A stretch of DNA of 57,735 nt from NCBI GenBank assembly GCA_030528155.1, contig JAUMZL010000015.1, positions 1 to 57,735 of the forward strand, given 5' to 3'. This document shows positions 18,915-31,785 of this stretch, piece after piece. The notes beneath the pieces are model-generated. The model did not search any database. It had not been told where the DNA came from and saw nothing but the letters and a program-made list of their open reading frames with translations. Numbering within the stretch: the first letter of the stretch is position 1; the number at the start of each line of letters is the position of its first letter. The translations under genes and the position numbers were made by a program. This DNA is from Aerococcus sp. (GTDB lineage: Bacteria; Bacillota; Bacilli; Lactobacillales; Aerococcaceae).

Positions 18915-19505
18915 TCAGTAGGTCCCTTCGTCAATATTTTTCAAGCGCATATCGGGAATAATCCAAAATAATGGCGAAATGAAATACAATACAGCAGAAA
19001 TTTTAGGAAAGAAAAAGGCCAAGCATACTGCTAGGACATACATTCCAAGCGTTACCTTGCCTTTGATGTCACGACCAATCTGTTTCGCTATAGCACTCTC
19101 TGGTCCTTGCCAATGAACGATTTCATTTTGAATGGCAAAGTAGCTGACGGCTGATAATAATAAAACAATACCATAAACGAATGTCGCTAGGGGATTGAAC
19201 GGATACCGCCCCATGAATTCCGTGGTAAATGGAATAAAGGAAAGGCAAAATAACCAGAAGAGATTCTTCCACAGCAACTTGCCCCCCACTGTCGTAATTT
19301 TTGAGATCAATTGGTGATGGTTAAGCCAATACGTCCCAATATAAGCATAAGACATGGCGTAGTAAATGGCGATCGGTGCCTTGTCTAACAGGGCTTTTAC
19401 AGTTGGTTGTGCTGGTATATCGAGTTTCAAAACCATGATCGTGATAACAATAGCAATCACACCGTCACTGAAGGCTTCCATTCGATTCTTACTCACAGCA
19501 GTCAT
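18915..19505 (-). CDS. TMEM175-family (DUF1211) ion channel protein
   Basis: A 196-residue membrane protein with about six hydrophobic segments. The first helix carries the hallmark RMEAFSDGVIAIVITIMVL, containing the FSDG motif of the TMEM175 K+-channel family, whose bacterial members form tetrameric K+-permeable channels. It lies just downstream of the V-ATPase operon, beyond a terminator. In Enterococcus hirae this place holds ntpJ, a K+ transporter, so a K+ pathway near a Na+ pump is again seen, by a different protein. GGGG is only a few bases from the ATG. Confidence 0.85.
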   Translation of the reverse strand: MTAVSKNRMEAFSDGVIAIVITIMVLKLDIPAQPTVKALLDKAPIAIYYAMSYAYIGTYWLNHHQLISKITTVGGKLLWKNLFWLFCLSFIPFTTEFMGRYPFNPLATFVYGIVLLLSAVSYFAIQNEIVHWQGPESAIAKQIGRDIKGKVTLGMYVLAVCLAFFFPKISAVLYFISPLFWIIPDMRLKNIDEGTY

Positions 19506-19520
19506 TTCCCCTTTCTATGT

Positions 19521-19567
19521 AAAAAAGCTTACAAGTTCTCCCATTTAGGATACCTGTAAGCTTTTAG
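19521..19567 (-). terminator. Terminator of the V-ATPase operon
   Basis: AAAAGCTTACA and TGTAAGCTTTT pair across an 18-20-base loop and are followed by more T residues on the minus strand, just past ntpD. Confidence 0.8.
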
Positions 19568-19575
19568 GTACGCAA

Positions 19576-20214
19576 TTATTTCGTCATATCCTTCACTTTC
19601 ATCAGACGAACTTTCGTTGATCGTTCGCCTTCTGCCAAGCGATTTTCAATGTAGCTGATGGTCACTTCGGTATCTGGAATCATGCGATATTCCAGGGCAT
19701 TTACACGACGTCTGGTCTCCTCAATTTCACCAGCTAACAATTGCACTTTTTTCTCATTTTCAGAGAGTTCGAGGAGTTTCGGCATAATGTCCAACAACAC
19801 CTGTACCGATTCATCCAACTCACTCGGTGTATTCAAATAACTGTAGGCAAATCGTTCCTGTTCGCTAACATCCTCTTCCGTATTGGAGAAGGTCATTTGA
19901 GGAACGACCACGTTCATGATCCGATCACTTTCCACATTCAACTCGGTGGCTTGCGGCGGAAGCGCGACGACTTCTTCCAAGAAGGCAGTTTTTGTCAGTG
20001 CAGTAGCTAAGGCAAAATCAGTCAATGCCCCAGCTAAAGCATCTTCAACATCCCGACGCAAACGATCCGTTTTTTTGGCAAGTGGAATAAACTGGCGCAT
20101 CAATTCATCCTGTTTATTCTTCAATAGATCATGGCCTCGTTCTGCAATATCGAGCGTTCCCCGCAGTTTTTGTAGTTCCATGCGGGTTGGCTTGACATTT
20201 TTGACTTTAGCCAT
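19576..20214 (-). CDS. ntpD: V-type ATP synthase subunit D (central stalk)
   Basis: The 212-residue central-shaft subunit that transmits rotation between the A3B3 head and the K ring. It is mostly long alpha-helix (coiled coil) with conserved ends: PTRMELQKLRGTLDIAERGHDLLKNK near the N-terminus (given here only as a landmark at residues 10-35) and RRVNALEYRMIP near the C-terminus, the family signature. Stop and start overlap: its ATG shares a base with the TAA of ntpB. It is last in the operon. E. hirae has ntpH and ntpJ further down; they are absent here. Confidence 0.95.
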   Translation of the reverse strand: MAKVKNVKPTRMELQKLRGTLDIAERGHDLLKNKQDELMRQFIPLAKKTDRLRRDVEDALAGALTDFALATALTKTAFLEEVVALPPQATELNVESDRIMNVVVPQMTFSNTEEDVSEQERFAYSYLNTPSELDESVQVLLDIMPKLLELSENEKKVQLLAGEIEETRRRVNALEYRMIPDTEVTISYIENRLAEGERSTKVRLMKVKDMTK

Positions 20215-21608
20215 TAGTCCTCACCCTCATCATTAGCGGTTTGTGGATAGTAGCGTTCAATATATTTATCGTTAATTCGGGTCAAGTCACTCTTCGGAAT
20301 CAACGTGAGCAATTGCCAGGCGAGATTGATACTTTCCTCAATAGTACGGTTGGTATCAAAGCCTTGGTTAACATATTGCTTCTCGAATTCTTCGGCAAAC
20401 TTGAGGTACTTCCGGTCGTTTTCGGATAGGGCGGATTCCCCTAACACGACAGCTAATTCCTTGGCTTCTTTCCCTTTGGCATAGGCTGAGAATAACTGGT
20501 TCATGGTGTCAGCGTGGTCTTCTCGCGTCTTGCCAGGACCAGTCCCTTCGTCTTTCAAACGCGACAGGGAAGGCAATACATTGATCGGTGGCTGAATGCC
20601 TTGGGTGTCTAAATCGTGATCCAAGATAATCTGACCTTCAGTGATGTACCCCGTCAAGTCAGGAATTGGATGGGTGATATCATCTTCTGGCATGGTCAAG
20701 ATTGGGATCTGGGTAACAGACCCTTTCTTCCCGCGAATACGACCTGCTCGTTCATAAATCGTGGACAAGTCCGTATAGAGGTAACCTGGATACCCCCCAC
20801 GACCAGGAACTTCTCGGCGAGCTGCAGAAACTTCACGCAACGCTTCAGCGTAGTTGGTCATGTCGGTCATGATTACCAACACGTGCATATCACGCTCATA
20901 AGCGAGATATTCAGCAGCGGTCAGGGCAATTTTTGGTGTTGCCAAACGTTCAATCGCTGGGTCATCCGCTAAGTTCAAGAACAAGACAGAACGGTCACTC
21001 GCACCCGTTTCTTTGAAGTTTTCGATGAAGAACTGCGCTTCTTCGAAGGTTACCCCCATCGCTGCAAAGACAACGGCGAATTCGGCATCATCATTCAAAA
21101 CAGTCGCTTGGCGGGCAATCTGCGCAGCCAATTCCTTATGCGGCAACCCAGACCCAGAGAAGATTGGCAATTTCTGACCACGAACCAATGTATTCATATG
21201 GTCAATGGTAGAAATCCCCGTTTGAATAAATTCATCTGGGTATTCTCGCGCCATTGGGTTCAACGCTTCCCCATTGATGTCACGCTGTTCTTCCGGAATG
21301 ATCTGTGGGCCTTGGTCAATTGGGTTTCCTAAGCCATCAAAGGTACGCCCCACGATGTCAGGTGATACCCCAAACGTCAACGGACGGCCAGTGAAGCGCA
21401 CTTTGGAGTCACGCAGGTTAATCCCTGATCCTCCACCAAAAATCTGAACGATCGCTCGGTGCTCTTCCACCGTCAGTACCTGACCAATCCGTTTGTCTCC
21501 ATTTTGCATTTGAATCTCAACGAGTTCGTCATACGCAACGTTGTCGACTTCATCAACAACCATCAGTGGCCCGTAAACATCTGTGATGGATTTATATTCT
21601 TTTAACAC
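20214..21608 (-). CDS. ntpB: V-type ATP synthase subunit B
   Basis: The 464-residue non-catalytic head subunit, forming A3B3 hexamers with NtpA. As expected it has no canonical P-loop but has the family segments [38 protein letters not shown] and [15 protein letters not shown]. The start codon is GTG and shares one base with the ntpA stop (TAGTG), which implies translational coupling. Confidence 0.97.
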   Translation of the reverse strand: MLKEYKSITDVYGPLMVVDEVDNVAYDELVEIQMQNGDKRIGQVLTVEEHRAIVQIFGGGSGINLRDSKVRFTGRPLTFGVSPDIVGRTFDGLGNPIDQGPQIIPEEQRDINGEALNPMAREYPDEFIQTGISTIDHMNTLVRGQKLPIFSGSGLPHKELAAQIARQATVLNDDAEFAVVFAAMGVTFEEAQFFIENFKETGASDRSVLFLNLADDPAIERLATPKIALTAAEYLAYERDMHVLVIMTDMTNYAEALREVSAARREVPGRGGYPGYLYTDLSTIYERAGRIRGKKGSVTQIPILTMPEDDITHPIPDLTGYITEGQIILDHDLDTQGIQPPINVLPSLSRLKDEGTGPGKTREDHADTMNQLFSAYAKGKEAKELAVVLGESALSENDRKYLKFAEEFEKQYVNQGFDTNRTIEESINLAWQLLTLIPKSDLTRINDKYIERYYPQTANDEGED

Positions 21609-23386
21609 TAGCGATTACCTCCTTGCTGAATAATGGCTTGGAAGGTCTCAGAAATTTCGGCTTTCAAAGCATCCAATTGATCTAATTCTTCTTCTGGTAT
21701 GTATTTCATACGTTCGATACGTTCCCGCAGCACAGTGGTTCCTTCCATGATTTCATCGAAGTAACTGCCCAGTTCCAATGCTCGTTTACCGTTGTCGTTA
21801 AACGTCAAAATAGCGGAAAGCATCTTGTATTGTTTGTCCATAGAAGCCGTCTGGTCGATCTCGTTGTAGGAGTTCTGTTGCAGATACGCTTCCCGCAACA
21901 TGCCCGCAACCATCAATTGAAGGCGGTCGCTTTCAGACAAGGAGTTAACCCCCACCAACTGAACAATTTCATTCAAGTCTTGTTCATGTTGCAAAATATT
22001 CATTGCTGTCTGTACCGCTTCTGGCCAGTCACTCGCTAATTCTTGTCCTAATTTGGTCCGGACAGCATCACTATAGAGGGAATAAGACTCCAACCAGTTG
22101 ATCGCTGGGAAGTGACGCTGTTGGGCAAGGGAAGAATCAAGTCCCCAGTAGACCTTTACCACACGCAAAGTGTTTTGGGTCACTGGTTCAGAAGTATCCC
22201 CACCTGGAGGAGAAACCGCACCAACCGCCGTAACGGAACCGGTTCGTTCATCGCTACCGAGTGTTTCCACATAGCCGGCGCGTTCATAGTATTCTGCGAT
22301 ACGTGAGCCTAAGTAAGCGGGATACCCTTCATCCCCTGGCATTTCTTCTAGACGACCGGACATTTCCCGCAAAGCTTCAGCCCAGCGTGAGGTAGAGTCC
22401 GCCATGATCGCTACTGAATAGCCCATGTCACGGTAATATTCTGCCATGGTGATCCCGGTATAAATGGACGCTTCCCGCGCCGCCACCGGCATATTCGAGG
22501 TATTCGCAATCAAGACAGTACGTTCCATGATGGATTCGCCTGTTTCTGGGTCGATCAGCTCAGGAAATTCATTCATAACCTCAGTCATTTCATTTCCGCG
22601 TTCTCCACACCCTACGTAAACAACGACATCCGCATCAGCGAATTTCGCAATTTGGTGCTGCAGAACGGTTTTCCCAGCGCCGAATGGTCCAGGAATTGCT
22701 GCCGCCCCACCTTTTGTGATTGGGAAGAACGTATCAATCACCCGCTGCCCTGTTGGCATAATCTGGCTTGGTACGTATTTTTCTTGGAATGGACGCCCCA
22801 CCCGGATTGGCCAACGTTGGCTCATCTTAAAGCCTTTTTCTTCGCCATCTTCGGTTTTTACGGTGTAAACCACATCGTCTAAGGTGTAATCCCCAGATGT
22901 AATCGCCACCAATTCCCCTTCGATTCCGACCGGCACCATAATTTTGTGTGTAATAATTTTGGTTTCTTCAACGGTACCGACAATGTCGCCAGCAACAACG
23001 TGATCACCAACTTGCATGGTCTGTTCGAAATGCCAAACGCGACTGTGATCCAAGGCATCTACCTGTACTCCACGTTTAAGGTAATCGGAATTTGTTTTAT
23101 CCATAAAGCCTTGAAGCGGACGTTGAATTCCGTCAAACATTTGTGTTAATAGCCCTGGCCCCAATTCAACAGACAGCGGCGCACCACTGACTTCTACGGG
23201 TTCACCTGGTTTCAATCCAGAGGTTTCTTCGTAAACCTGGATAGAAGCAACGTCACCGTGCATTTCGATGACCTCACCGGTAAGGCGTAAATTCCCAACA
23301 TAGCACACTTCTTGAACATAAGCGTCATCCATGCCGGCCGCCTTAATCAACGGACCAGAAACTTCAATAATTTTTCCTGCTTTCAA
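21608..23386 (-). CDS. ntpA: V-type ATP synthase catalytic subunit A
   Basis: The catalytic ATPase subunit. The 592-residue protein has the P-loop [16 protein letters not shown] (about 233-240 for the core), the inserted non-homologous region after residue 110 typical of V-type A subunits, [14 protein letters not shown], and [19 protein letters not shown]. It begins 12 bp after the ntpG stop, with GGAGGGG upstream. Confidence 0.98.
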   Translation of the reverse strand: MKAGKIIEVSGPLIKAAGMDDAYVQEVCYVGNLRLTGEVIEMHGDVASIQVYEETSGLKPGEPVEVSGAPLSVELGPGLLTQMFDGIQRPLQGFMDKTNSDYLKRGVQVDALDHSRVWHFEQTMQVGDHVVAGDIVGTVEETKIITHKIMVPVGIEGELVAITSGDYTLDDVVYTVKTEDGEEKGFKMSQRWPIRVGRPFQEKYVPSQIMPTGQRVIDTFFPITKGGAAAIPGPFGAGKTVLQHQIAKFADADVVVYVGCGERGNEMTEVMNEFPELIDPETGESIMERTVLIANTSNMPVAAREASIYTGITMAEYYRDMGYSVAIMADSTSRWAEALREMSGRLEEMPGDEGYPAYLGSRIAEYYERAGYVETLGSDERTGSVTAVGAVSPPGGDTSEPVTQNTLRVVKVYWGLDSSLAQQRHFPAINWLESYSLYSDAVRTKLGQELASDWPEAVQTAMNILQHEQDLNEIVQLVGVNSLSESDRLQLMVAGMLREAYLQQNSYNEIDQTASMDKQYKMLSAILTFNDNGKRALELGSYFDEIMEGTTVLRERIERMKYIPEEELDQLDALKAEISETFQAIIQQGGNR

Positions 23387-23398
23387 AAGTTCCCCTCC

Positions 23399-23713
23399 TT
23401 AATCTAGGATATCCTGTCCGACTGCTCGTTCAACAGTTCCACGGAGCCGTTGACTGGCCAAACCTGTTGATCCTTTTTGCGAAGGAATCAAAATGATTGC
23501 AGGTAATGTTTGGCTTTCATAGTAATCGAGTACATCGGGGATTTGTTCTGCAATGGTTTCGGTTAAATAGATAATGCCATACTGATCATTCGCTAATTCA
23601 CGAATTTGGCGACGCGCTGCACTCCCTGAATCCACCGCAAATGTGGTGAAGTTCAATAATTTGAAAGGAAAGATCGCACTCGCCTCACCGACGACACCAA
23701 TTTTAGCTTTCAT
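23399..23713 (-). CDS. ntpG: V-type ATP synthase subunit F (NtpG)
   Basis: A 104-residue central-stalk subunit that binds subunit D, called NtpG in the E. hirae scheme. The family core is visible: KIGVVGEASAIFPFKLLNF at the N-terminus, YGIIYLTETIAEQIPDVLD in the middle and ILIPSQKGSTG near the end. The ATG at 23713 is preferred for length; an in-frame TTG lies eight codons earlier. It overlaps the ntpC stop by 11 bp. Confidence 0.93.
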   Translation of the reverse strand: MKAKIGVVGEASAIFPFKLLNFTTFAVDSGSAARRQIRELANDQYGIIYLTETIAEQIPDVLDYYESQTLPAIILIPSQKGSTGLASQRLRGTVERAVGQDILD

Positions 23714-24686
23714 AAATCGGTTGCATCCTTTCTTCAATCGTGCTCTGTTCCAAATCGTTATGTTTAGCCGTAATCACTAATCGTAAATTACTAATCTCAT
23801 GAGAGAGGAAATACAGATAGCTCATTACTGGTAATGGCCCAAATGCTTGCAATTGCGCAGATTGCATCAAACGTGCTTGCACCATTTCAATCGCATGTTC
23901 CAATTTAGCAATGTTGATCTTATCCTCTTGTAAAACTTTTTGGATCTGTACATCATCTGTTACACGCTTTGTTAGAGTGAGAAGACCTGCTTTATCATGA
24001 TTTTGCAGCACTTCTACCCACTCCGTTTCCGTGATAGAACCTTGGTTGGAGAGCGTGACAAACATAAAGCCTCGAGAACGGTCTTCCTGTTGCATACGCA
24101 AGCCCATCACCAAGTTTTTCAAGTCAATCCAACGTACCACCCATTCTTCAATGGCTGAATCATTGATCTCATGCGCAAGTAATTTCATGTGATTAAGATA
24201 ACCGAGGTCAAATAACAATGAAATCACATTGGCATCATGCTGTTCACGATACGCTGAATTCACATCCAAGACAGCCTGCTTGAGAGGTGCTGGCAGATGT
24301 TCAACAGCATCGCCCTTGATCAAAGCGCGCAGTTCATCCACATCATAGTGCCCATATGGCAAGTATAAATCACTCAGGTCACGTTTAGAAATCTGCTCTT
24401 TGAAGAGCACTTTCAGATTGTGATAATCGAACCGAAGCGCAAACAAATCCAAAACACGAGCATCCGGAGCCATTTCATAGAGTTCATCATAGTCTTGGTT
24501 GAGACGTTGATCGAAAATCCGCTCAAAATCCGCTCCCTCACTCACTGGATAGTGGTGATCTGCTAGTTTTTGTCGGATAGCGTCATCGGACGTCAGAGAC
24601 CAAAGCTGTTTGAAATCATCGGCTGTCATTAACCGTTGTTCGAACAGCCGAATGGTGACGTTCAACGCCGAATAGCTGTTCGCCAT
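23703..24686 (-). CDS. ntpC: V-type ATP synthase subunit C
   Basis: The 327-residue funnel-like subunit (V/A-type C, homologous to eukaryotic d) that links the central shaft to the membrane K ring. Landmarks include YSALNVTIRLFEQRLMT at the N-terminus, FALRFDYHNLKVLFKE and the C-terminal FGPLPVMSYLYFLSHEISN followed by a segment that matches family ends. Starts 3 bp after ntpE with a GGAGGGGGAG ribosome site. Confidence 0.95.
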   Translation of the reverse strand: MANSYSALNVTIRLFEQRLMTADDFKQLWSLTSDDAIRQKLADHHYPVSEGADFERIFDQRLNQDYDELYEMAPDARVLDLFALRFDYHNLKVLFKEQISKRDLSDLYLPYGHYDVDELRALIKGDAVEHLPAPLKQAVLDVNSAYREQHDANVISLLFDLGYLNHMKLLAHEINDSAIEEWVVRWIDLKNLVMGLRMQQEDRSRGFMFVTLSNQGSITETEWVEVLQNHDKAGLLTLTKRVTDDVQIQKVLQEDKINIAKLEHAIEMVQARLMQSAQLQAFGPLPVMSYLYFLSHEISNLRLVITAKHNDLEQSTIEERMQPIYES

Positions 24687-24689
24687 GGG

Positions 24690-25289
24690 CTACTCCCCCT
24701 CTCCGGACGCTTTATTTGCCATCGCGAGGAAATGTGCAGACAATTGATCTGCCTTTTCCTGTAACAGCGCTTGGTAGGTGTAATTGTAATCAACAGCCTC
24801 CTGGGAAAGAATAAACCCACCCACACGTGGTACGCGCTCAGTGGACACTGACACATTTGGGTATTTGTCTTTAAGGGTTTGTAATTGTTCCTCCGTCAAG
24901 ATGTGATCTGTCTGCTCACCAAATTTCAATTCGGTGGCCACTTTACTCCCCACTTGCTCTAATGCTTGTTCGACAAAAGTAAACAGCTCTTCTGCTGGCA
25001 AATGGTTCAGTTCTTGAACGGCTGACTTGAAGACTTCCTGCATGAGACGATCTTGTTGTTGCAGTTCTTTGTGACGTTGTTGCGCCGTAAACTGTTGTAC
25101 TTGAGTCTGGATGCGCTGTTGATATTTGCGTTCAATGTGACGCTTCTTACTTTCTAAGTCTTCAGCGATGGCTTGTTGCTTTTTAGTGGTTTCATTGGCT
25201 ACGCGTTGTTTATCTTCCGCGAATTTTGCCTCTTGTTCTTGGCGAATATCCCCAAGAATTTTTTCTTTAATTGCTTCAATAGTCGCCAT
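24690..25289 (-). CDS. ntpE: V-type ATP synthase subunit E (peripheral stalk)
   Basis: A 199-residue peripheral-stalk subunit that pairs with NtpF to hold the head against rotation. The N-terminal half is a charged, Gln-rich helix for coiled-coil pairing; the C-terminal half (from about VSTERVPRVGGFILSQEAVDY) is the globular domain that contacts subunit B. It is 36 bp after ntpK. Confidence 0.93.
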   Translation of the reverse strand: MATIEAIKEKILGDIRQEQEAKFAEDKQRVANETTKKQQAIAEDLESKKRHIERKYQQRIQTQVQQFTAQQRHKELQQQDRLMQEVFKSAVQELNHLPAEELFTFVEQALEQVGSKVATELKFGEQTDHILTEEQLQTLKDKYPNVSVSTERVPRVGGFILSQEAVDYNYTYQALLQEKADQLSAHFLAMANKASGEGE

Positions 25290-25325
25290 CCGATTAAGAC
25301 CTCCTTATGTTTAGTGGGGTAGATA

Positions 25326-27776
<2,451 letters not shown>

Positions 27777-27790
<14 letters not shown>

Positions 27791-28103
27791 ACTGTTTGAG
27801 CACCTCCTCCTTCACCGTTTTGACAAATTCATCAAAATGCTCGCTAAAGTACTGCTTTTGCGAGGCATAACGGGTTTCAAACGCTGCTGTGATTTGCTGC
27901 TTTTGATCAGCCAGCGTCTGTTCAGCCTGAGCTGACGTTTGCTGTTCAGTCGCTTCGATTTCAGCCTTGGCATCTGCCGTGGCCTGATCAAGCTGTGCTT
28001 GCTGATCTTTTTGAAAAGCGGACAATGCGGACTGCTGTTCTTTTTTGATTGCTTCTATATGATCATCTAGCGTTAAAATCTGGTCTAATGCATCGATTCC
28101 CAT
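27777..28103 (-). CDS. ntpF: V-type ATP synthase peripheral stalk subunit NtpF
   Basis: A 108-residue helical, Gln/Ala/Lys-rich protein in the position of E. hirae ntpF, the first gene of the operon, which pairs with NtpE in the peripheral stalks (G/H-type subunit). The sequence is a nearly continuous coiled coil and carries little other signature, so gene order is the main evidence. The ATG at 28103 has AGGAGGTG seven bases upstream; the frame is open for 20 more codons without a site. Confidence 0.88.
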
Positions 28104-28190
28104 CGCTTCACCTCCTAGACATGCATAACAATGAACATCGTCATTTGCTTCATGCGTTTGCATTTCTTTTTATGCTAAAAAAATAATGCT

Positions 28191-28370
28191 CTTTATATCG
28201 TATCAAGAACACTCGGTAAAATAAAGTATCGTTACCGCTTCTTGATTGGTGATAACAGCCAACTTGTGATTGGCATCACATATCTATCTTTTGCTTACTG
28301 AGACCATAAGGATGATGATCCCTGGCCTCGAATTTCCATCGCTATGCCCCCTCAACAAACAGCTATTCCT
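28191..28370 (-). promoter_or_regulatory. Long structured 5' leader of the ntp operon
   Basis: Between the predicted promoter and ntpF lie about 265 bases of leader on the minus strand. Hairpin A (28249-28279) has GTGAT/ATCAC outer and GCCAA/TTGGC inner stems. Hairpin B (28202-28246) has ATCAAGAA/TTCTTGAT outer and CGGTA/TACCG inner stems. The loop of B has CTTTAT (28221-28226), complementary to ATAAAG just downstream (28191-28196), so a pseudoknot or switch pairing is possible. No intrinsic terminator is clear. It matches no riboswitch I can confirm by eye. Nothing else is recognised in this 520-bp gap except the promoter and the uvrB terminator. Confidence 0.55.
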
Positions 28371-28399
28371 ATTATAGTCGATATGCGCCGCTTTTGGCA
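28371..28399 (-). promoter_or_regulatory. Promoter of the ntp operon
   Basis: A perfect -10 TATAAT (28371-28376) lies 17 bp from a poor -35 TGCCAA (28394-28399) on the minus strand. Confidence 0.5.
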
Positions 28400-28582
28400 T
28401 TGTTTTTCACATTTGCTGGCCAAGAAAACTGAAAAGGCTTTCATAGATATTCATAACTTCTAGAAAATCTTCCCCTATTAAATAGGATAAAAAAATTTAG
28501 CCGTCCATCTCCTTGTTTCTTCACTTTTTCACAAATCTGTAAATGATAAATACAACATTGTTTCTTTTCTAGCGTACTCATT

Positions 28583-28612
28583 AAAAAAAACGGCCCGCTG
28601 AGTGGAGCCGCT
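28583..28612 (-). terminator. Terminator after uvrB
   Basis: CGGCTC and GGGCCG form a 6-bp stem with an 8-base loop on the minus strand, followed by eight T residues. Confidence 0.8.
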
Positions 28613-28623
28613 CTCTCGTTAGA

Positions 28624-30627
28624 TTAAGCATCAATATGATATTCTGCTTTTAATTCCATAATAATATCGCGCAGTTCCGCTGCATGCTCAAATTCGAGAT
28701 CTTTTGCTGCTTGGTGCATTTCTAATTCCAAATTCTTGATAGCTTCTGCTTTGGCTGGACGTTTCAAACGTGCAATTTCATCAACGAGTGATTCCCCTTC
28801 AGCTTCACTATTCACATCACTCGTAATGCGGATAGAATCGCGAATAGCCTTCTGAATAGTTTTTGGTACGATACCATGCTCTTCATTATAGGCCATCTGG
28901 ATAGAACGGCGTCGCGCTGTCTCGTCCATCGCATAGCGCATCGAATCGGTAATGTGATCGGCATACATAATCACATGTCCCTCGGCGTTACGCGCGGCCC
29001 GACCAATCGTTTGGATAAGGGAACGTGGATTGCGCAAGAATCCTTCTTTATCAGCATCTAAAATAGCAACCAAAGAGACTTCAGGAACGTCAATCCCCTC
29101 CCGCAAGAGGTTAATGCCGACCAAGACATCAAACACGCCGAGACGCAAATCACGAATAATCTCTGTCCGTTCTAGCGTTTTTATATCACTATGCAGATAT
29201 TTGACCTTGATTCCAGCTTCTTCCAGATAATCTGTCAGATCTTCAGCCATACGTTTCGTCAATGTGGTGATGAATACGCGCTCTTGTTTTTCCACCCGCG
29301 CATTGATCTCGCCAATCAAGTCATCAATCTGTCCATCAATTGGGCGAACCTCAACGACTGGATCCAATAGACCAGTGGGACGGATAATCTGTTCCACATA
29401 ATGCCCACCTGATTTTTCTAATTCATAATCACCAGGCGTCGCCGAAACGTAAATAGCTTGATTGACGCGATCTTCGAATTCACTCAAAGTGAGCGGCCGG
29501 TTGTCCAAGGCACTCGGTAGGCGGAACCCATATTCAATCAATTGCTCCTTACGCGCCTTGTCCCCATTGTACATCCCACGCACCTGAGGCATGGTCATGT
29601 GTGATTCGTCCACCATCAACAGCCAATCCTCAGGGAAGAAGTCTAATAAGGTGTATGGTGGCTGTCCCGGCTGACGCCCATCCATGTGGCGTGAGTAGTT
29701 CTCAATCCCATTGGTATACCCCATCTCCAACAGCATTTCAATGTCATAACGCGTCCGCTGTTCCAAACGCTGGGCTTCTAGTAATTTATCGTTGGCTCTC
29801 AACACCTTCAGTTGGTCTTCTAATTCTGCCTCGATCGAATCTACTGCACGATGAATCTGGTTATAATCCACTACAAAGTGTGTCGCTGGGTAGATCGGAT
29901 AGTGCTTCACATCATTTTTCACTTCGCCGGTCAATACGTCCACCTCTCGGATACGATCGATCTCATCCCCAAAAAATTCCACCCGGATCGCTTCACTATC
30001 GCGTGATGGAATGAAAATTTCCACGATGTCGCCCCGCACACGGAACGTCCCCCGGCGAAAATCAATGTCATTGCGCTCATACTGCATGTCTACCAGCTTA
30101 CGCATCAGGTCATTACGGTCAATTTCTTGTCCCTCTCGGATAGACAAGACATGATTGGCATATTCTTTCGGGTCTACTAATCCATAAATACAGGAGACAG
30201 AGGCCACAACAATCGTATCCCGGCGTTCCAAGATCGAACTCGTTGCAGAGTGGCGCAACTTATCGATTTCATCATTCACTGACGCGCTCTTTTCAATGTA
30301 GCTATCACTGGAGGGCACGTAGGCTTCTGGCTGATAGTAATCGTAATAAGAAACAAAATATTCCACCCGATTATTAGGAAAGAATTCCTTTAATTCTCCG
30401 TACAATTGGCCAGCCAAAGTTTTATTGTGTGCCAATACCAATGTTGGTCGATTGGTCTGGGCAATGACATTCGCCATGGTAAAGGTTTTTCCAGTTCCGG
30501 TGCCTCCCAAGAGGACCTGGGCCTTTTCACCGCGCTCCACACCATCGACCAATTCTTTGATAGCGGTAGGCTGATCCCCATTTGGTTCATAACTCGAAAC
30601 AAGATCAAATAACTGTGGTTCACTCAT
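28624..30627 (-). CDS. uvrB: Excinuclease ABC subunit B
   Basis: The damage-verification helicase-like subunit of nucleotide excision repair, acting with UvrA and UvrC. The 667-residue protein has P-loop [10 protein letters not shown] (41-50), the beta-hairpin region [16 protein letters not shown] in [36 protein letters not shown], and a C-terminal UVR motif ([15 protein letters not shown]). uvrA is not adjacent, unlike in Bacillus. GAGGAGG precedes the ATG. Confidence 0.98.
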   Translation of the reverse strand: MSEPQLFDLVSSYEPNGDQPTAIKELVDGVERGEKAQVLLGGTGTGKTFTMANVIAQTNRPTLVLAHNKTLAGQLYGELKEFFPNNRVEYFVSYYDYYQPEAYVPSSDSYIEKSASVNDEIDKLRHSATSSILERRDTIVVASVSCIYGLVDPKEYANHVLSIREGQEIDRNDLMRKLVDMQYERNDIDFRRGTFRVRGDIVEIFIPSRDSEAIRVEFFGDEIDRIREVDVLTGEVKNDVKHYPIYPATHFVVDYNQIHRAVDSIEAELEDQLKVLRANDKLLEAQRLEQRTRYDIEMLLEMGYTNGIENYSRHMDGRQPGQPPYTLLDFFPEDWLLMVDESHMTMPQVRGMYNGDKARKEQLIEYGFRLPSALDNRPLTLSEFEDRVNQAIYVSATPGDYELEKSGGHYVEQIIRPTGLLDPVVEVRPIDGQIDDLIGEINARVEKQERVFITTLTKRMAEDLTDYLEEAGIKVKYLHSDIKTLERTEIIRDLRLGVFDVLVGINLLREGIDVPEVSLVAILDADKEGFLRNPRSLIQTIGRAARNAEGHVIMYADHITDSMRYAMDETARRRSIQMAYNEEHGIVPKTIQKAIRDSIRITSDVNSEAEGESLVDEIARLKRPAKAEAIKNLELEMHQAAKDLEFEHAAELRDIIMELKAEYHIDA

Positions 30628-30665
30628 TAGTAGCTAGTCCCCTCCTCATTTAATCGTCATCTGCC

Positions 30666-30674
30666 ATTATACCA
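30666..30674 (-). promoter_or_regulatory. Extended -10 promoter of uvrB
   Basis: TGGTATAAT on the minus strand is a TGN-extended -10 box about 40 bp before the uvrB start. No good -35 and no LexA/DinR box (CGAAC-4-GTTCG) were found. Confidence 0.5.
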
Positions 30675-30740
30675 CGCATGCTGCGATCCACCTACTCAAG
30701 CGAGTTAGCCCACGTTGTGAAACAAAAAATGAGGAAAATA

Positions 30741-30775
30741 AAAAAAGGAGCCTTCACTAAGAATGACTCCCTTAA
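30741..30775 (-). terminator. Terminator of the yhaO-yhaN-yhaM operon
   Basis: AAGG(G)AGTC and GGCTCCTT pair with one bulged G, followed by TTTTTATTTT on the minus strand, 12 bp past the yhaM stop. Confidence 0.65.
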
Positions 30776-30786
30776 TTAGCGGATGT

Positions 30787-31758
30787 TTATTGCTCGCTCT
30801 GTTGTTGAAATTGATGGCTCGGCACATATAGCATGCGCCCATCCATCGCCATAATTCGCTGTGAAAATTGCCCATCATCCGTCTGTTCCACGGCACTCTG
30901 CATCATATTCATGGTCGCATCAAAGTCGTCCAAGCGGTGAAGAATTTCTGCTTCCTGCAATTGCGGGTTAACAGGGCTCCCATATTCTTGTTTGCCATGG
31001 TGCGCTAAAATCATATGTTTCAGTAATACCACGGCTTCATCGTCCTGAGCGATGTCCATTGCTTGCGCAGTGAGCGCGATTTTTTCAGCCATCAAACTAA
31101 TATGCCCCAGTAAATTCCCCGCTACCGTATAATCGGCAGTGACAGGATTAGAGAATTCAATTGTTTTCGCCATATCATGCAGGATAATGCCACCATACAA
31201 TAAGCTTTCATTGACGCCTTCGTAACGTTCGACCACCGCACGAGCTAAGCGGAGAATCGATAGGGTATGGAAAGCTAGCCCTCCGACAAAGGCATGGTGG
31301 AAGCGTTTAGCCGCTGGATAGTCGTAGAATTCTGGTGTCATTTCCTCGAGTAATCGTGCCACAATCGCATGAATCGTTGGGTGCTTGATGGACGCAACGT
31401 ACGTTTCTAATTCTTTCTGCATATCCACTGCGCTGATAGGGCCGGACGGGATGAAGCGTTTAATATCGTTAGGTTCACCCTCACGCGTGGCGCGTAGTCC
31501 CGTAATATGGACTTGTGGTTGCCCATGGTATAACTCACGGTATCCTCGTAATGATACAATCCGTCCTGGCTGAAAGCGTTGAATTTCATCATTCTCAGCA
31601 CTCCAATACATGCCATCGATCGTGCCCGATTGATCCTGAAAATTGAACGCGATGAATTGCCGGCCGTTGCGATCTGTCTTCACACTCGCATTTTTTATTA
31701 ATACAAAAATCTCAAATGATTCGCCTAATGGAATATCATATAATCTTGGCGTCTCCAT
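30787..31758 (-). CDS. yhaM: 3'-5' exoribonuclease YhaM
   Basis: A 323-residue Mn2+-dependent 3'-5' exonuclease of the YhaM/CBF1 family that trims RNA and single-stranded DNA. It has an N-terminal OB-fold (FVLIKNASVKTDRNGRQFIA) and a C-terminal HD phosphohydrolase domain with the metal residues in HHAFVGGLAFHT, IILHDMAKT and HMILAHHG. Length is typical. It ends the operon yhaO-yhaN-yhaM, 27 bp after yhaN. Confidence 0.95.
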   Translation of the reverse strand: METPRLYDIPLGESFEIFVLIKNASVKTDRNGRQFIAFNFQDQSGTIDGMYWSAENDEIQRFQPGRIVSLRGYRELYHGQPQVHITGLRATREGEPNDIKRFIPSGPISAVDMQKELETYVASIKHPTIHAIVARLLEEMTPEFYDYPAAKRFHHAFVGGLAFHTLSILRLARAVVERYEGVNESLLYGGIILHDMAKTIEFSNPVTADYTVAGNLLGHISLMAEKIALTAQAMDIAQDDEAVVLLKHMILAHHGKQEYGSPVNPQLQEAEILHRLDDFDATMNMMQSAVEQTDDGQFSQRIMAMDGRMLYVPSHQFQQQSEQ

Positions 31759-31785
31759 AATGGTTTCCTTCTAAATTGTTTCTTC

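Noticed and set aside
28104-28380. c-di-AMP (ydaO) or M-box riboswitch upstream of ntp
   Set aside because: Consensus blocks of those classes were not found by eye; only generic hairpins are supported.
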